A stretch of 64,000 nucleotides of DNA from Alteraurantiacibacter buctensis (lineage in GTDB: Bacteria > Pseudomonadota > Alphaproteobacteria > Sphingomonadales > Sphingomonadaceae): positions 62,001-126,000 of the forward strand of contig NZ_WTYV01000003.1 of assembly GCF_009827655.1 (NCBI RefSeq). The letters run 5' to 3'. This document shows, piece after piece, positions 62,575 to 64,000 of this stretch; positions within the stretch are counted from its first letter, which is position 1, and each line of letters starts with the position of its first letter. The notes below the pieces were generated by a model. That model did no database searches. It was not told the origin of the DNA and was given only the letters and a program-made list of their open reading frames with translations. The position numbers and the translations under genes are program-made.

Positions 62575-62973
62575 ATGACCAATATCGCAATCCTCACCGG
62601 CCGCATCGCCCGCGATCCCGATACCCGCGAGACCAAGGGCGGCACCAATGTCACCGGGATCACCGTCGTCACCGATCGCCCCGCACGCGACAAGGACGGC
62701 AAGACCTACAAGGACGAGAACGGCTACACCGCCAAGGAAAGCGAGTTCCACCGGGTGACCTGCTTCAACGGCCTCGCCAAGACAGTCGGTCAGTACTGCT
62801 CCAAGGGTCAGTTGGTCAGCGTCCAGGGCCGCATCCACTACACCCAGTGGGAGGACAAGGACGGGGTCACCCGCTATGGTACCGAGATCCTCGCCGACAA
62901 GGTCGACTTCCTCTCCCGCGGCAACGGCTCGGGTGACGACAACGACAACACCGACGCTCCCGATATCGACTGA
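62575..62973 (+). CDS. ssb: Single-stranded DNA-binding protein, copy 2
   Basis: This is a 132-residue SSB, closely similar to copy 1 along the OB fold (NIAILTGRIARDPDTRETKGG, DKDGKTYKDENGYTAKESEFHRVTCFNGL, RIHYTQWED) and with a short acidic tail ending DAPDID. Both copies lack the classical DDDIPF tip. It follows leader element copy 3 and precedes a strong terminator, element E copy 2 and a paralogue of the 22025 gene, so this is a second backbone block. Confidence 0.95.
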   Translation: MTNIAILTGRIARDPDTRETKGGTNVTGITVVTDRPARDKDGKTYKDENGYTAKESEFHRVTCFNGLAKTVGQYCSKGQLVSVQGRIHYTQWEDKDGVTRYGTEILADKVDFLSRGNGSGDDNDNTDAPDID

Positions 62974-63000
62974 TATCCATCATCATCATCGATCCCCCTC

Positions 63001-63040
63001 AGAAGGGCGCTGTCCAGACCGGACAGCGCCCTTCTTTTGT
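63001..63040 (+). terminator. Intrinsic terminator of ssb copy 2
   Basis: AGAAGGGCGCTGTCC (63001-63015) pairs perfectly with GGACAGCGCCCTTCT (63021-63035) around AGACC, followed by TTTG. A 15-bp stem makes it one of the clearest terminators here. Confidence 0.9.
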
Positions 63041-63111
63041 TGTTCGAACTCTCTGGCGGGGGAGGGGGCTTGGCTCACGGTTGTCCTATTCTGATGGGCG
63101 TGCAACCGGCG

Positions 63112-63245
63112 CGTCAAGGACGGCAGGGTCCCCCCATTTTGCCTCCCCTTCGCTGCGCTAAGGTCCGACAAAATCGTTACCCCTACCGCCGCTATCGCGG
63201 TCGCCCGTGGGGCGATCCCTGACCCGCCGGCCGCACGCCCATCCG
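63112..63245 (+). repeat. Conserved non-coding element E, copy 2
   Basis: It aligns with 21849-21980. ATTTTG (63136-63141) can pair with CAAAAT (63169-63174), the core CCTCCCCTTCGCTGCGCTA is identical, and the second hairpin is TCGCCC-GTG-GGGCGA (63201-63215) where copy 1 has CCGCGCCATGGCGCGG. It lies upstream of the small DEGDY gene. Confidence 0.7.
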
Positions 63246-63278
63246 TCCTGCTCCTGCCGTCAACGGCAGACATCAGGA
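63246..63278 (+). promoter_or_regulatory. RBS-masking nested hairpin of the 63286 gene
   Basis: TCCTG (63246-63250) pairs with CAGGA (63274-63278), part of the ribosome binding site. Inside it CTGCCG (63254-63259) pairs with CGGCAG (63264-63269). This is the clearest example of the double-hairpin leader. Confidence 0.55.
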
Positions 63279-63285
63279 GGATACA

Positions 63286-63507
63286 ATGGCTACGCAATTT
63301 CAACGCACCTCGACTTCGGATCGCTACTTTGCTGCACTGGCTGTGGCGGAACGTCGGGCGCTGCACAGTTTCTTCGATCAGCACATCGTTGAGGAAAAGC
63401 GCCTTGGATATTTTGCCTTGGACGAGGGCGACTACAACGCTCTTCCGGCGCACCTTGCAGCGCGCGTGGTGCACACAATCCACGGGGCGATGTCAGACGA
63501 GTTCTGA
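63286..63507 (+). CDS. Small DEGDY-motif protein, paralogue of 22025
   Basis: This is a 73-residue protein related to the 77-residue product of 22025: RLGYFALDEGDYNALPAHLAARVVHTIHGAMSDEF aligns with its C-terminal half, including identical DEGDY, ALP and SDEF words. AGGAGG lies seven bases upstream of the ATG. Function is unknown. The same upstream element and downstream terminator layout in both copies points to a conserved element-backbone role. Confidence 0.8.
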   Translation: MATQFQRTSTSDRYFAALAVAERRALHSFFDQHIVEEKRLGYFALDEGDYNALPAHLAARVVHTIHGAMSDEF

Positions 63508-63514
63508 CCGCACG

Positions 63515-63553
63515 AAGAGGGCAGGGGTCGGCAACGGCTCCTGCCCTTTTTTC
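63515..63553 (+). terminator. Intrinsic terminator after the 63286 gene
   Basis: GGGCAGG (63519-63525) pairs with CCTGCCC (63540-63546), followed by six T residues. The loop is 14 bases. Confidence 0.8.
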
Positions 63554-64000
63554 TTGTTCGCCGAGCCGCAACTGTTGACCAATATGCCGAACCTGACCTC
63601 GGTGGAAAGGGACGTGAAGAACCGCACGTGGTGTCCGACATCAACGCGTCTGGTGAATGCTATCTGGTCCCCGCCGCGACACCAATCCGGGGTGCTTTGT
63701 GATTGGTTTCCAGATGGTTGTGGAGATCGACCTAACGCATTCAGCCGACCACGATTTCCGCCGATGTAAGGCCAGTTTGTAGCCCAGAGCAATTTTGGGC
63801 TAAAATCTCGCGTTGTCCCAGCAACGCCCGTTTGCTCTCGCTCCGAAAATAAGAGCGCAAAAACAATCTATTGAACGGGACTGGCGAGCTACTGGAGACG
63901 TCCGCGCAATTGGGAACTTGACAGGCACACCGTACGCAGCGGTGCTGCCGTGTATTTGTGTTTATCTTCAACAGGATGGATGCGATTTTCAGGGTGTGCA
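63554..64000. other. Window end without a recognised gene
   Basis: No gene was supported. The layout after the 63286 gene parallels that before integrase A, and a 17-bp repeat occurs at 63924. An ATG near 63974 (MDAIFRVC) could begin a second integrase that continues outside the window, but too little is visible. Confidence 0.4.
63924..63945. repeat. 17-bp direct repeat, copy 2, with adjoining hairpin
   Basis: GGCACACCGTACGCAGC (63924-63940) is identical to 22744-22760 and is again followed by GCTGC (after GGT), giving GCAGC-GGT-GCTGC. It is in the same orientation as copy 1, 41,180 bp away. Confidence 0.55.

Noticed and set aside
1-64000. CRISPR array, rRNA or tRNA genes
   Set aside because: No regularly spaced repeats and no recognisable rRNA or tRNA segments were found by reading; a tRNA scan was not possible.

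Overview
The window is high-GC DNA from an alphaproteobacterium, most likely order Sphingomonadales. The gene sets suggest this: a LigH/MetF-type C1 module, the sphingomonad mobile-element backbone with a strawberry-notch helicase, ParB, ArdC, DUF2493, DUF6878, DUF6915 and SSB, and NodT-type outer-membrane efflux proteins. No rRNA, tRNA or CRISPR array was seen.

Region 1 (1-7.15 kb) holds catabolic cargo. It contains a ferredoxin reductase cut by the window edge, an IS5-type relic, formate-THF ligase and methylene-THF reductase ending in a truncated folD, then an MBL-fold hydrolase and fumarylacetoacetase ending in another truncated ORF. The broken gene ends at 4.6 and 7.15 kb mark rearrangement junctions.

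Region 2 (7.3-25.2 kb) is the backbone of an integrative element. Its genes are a lytic transglycosylase, a Toprim primase-like protein, a 1411-aa methyltransferase/strawberry-notch helicase, a RES-Xre toxin-antitoxin pair, a ParB-like protein, ArdC antirestriction, small accessory genes, SSB and two overlapping tyrosine recombinases. Several genes are preceded by structured leaders. A closed stem with an inner hairpin recurs upstream of three genes with compensatory base changes, and a nested double hairpin lies next to the ribosome binding site of most genes.

Region 3 (25.4-62.3 kb) is accessory cargo. It carries two organic-peroxide modules (ohr-ohrR), a GST, a TetR-regulated EmrAB/TolC-type drug exporter, HigBA, a small recombinase, two exported proteins of unknown function, a PhyH pseudogene, an RND-pump fragment, a K+ channel, and an IS3 element that truncates a TetR gene and an MscS gene. 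It continues with a PLD-family protein, a patatin lipoprotein in an RND efflux operon, NDH-2, membrane-protein pseudogenes, a sterol-desaturase-family hydroxylase, an EF-hand protein and a two-component system.

Region 4 (62.3-64 kb) is a second, paralogous copy of the end of Region 2. It repeats the structured leader, ssb, terminator, conserved non-coding element and small DEGDY-motif gene, followed by the same 17-bp site that lies just before the first integrase. The window therefore looks like two related integrative elements in tandem, or one composite element, with about 40 kb between repeated integrase-proximal sites. The best candidates for undescribed biology are the repeated structured leaders, the conserved element between ssb and the small gene, and the 17-bp direct repeat.
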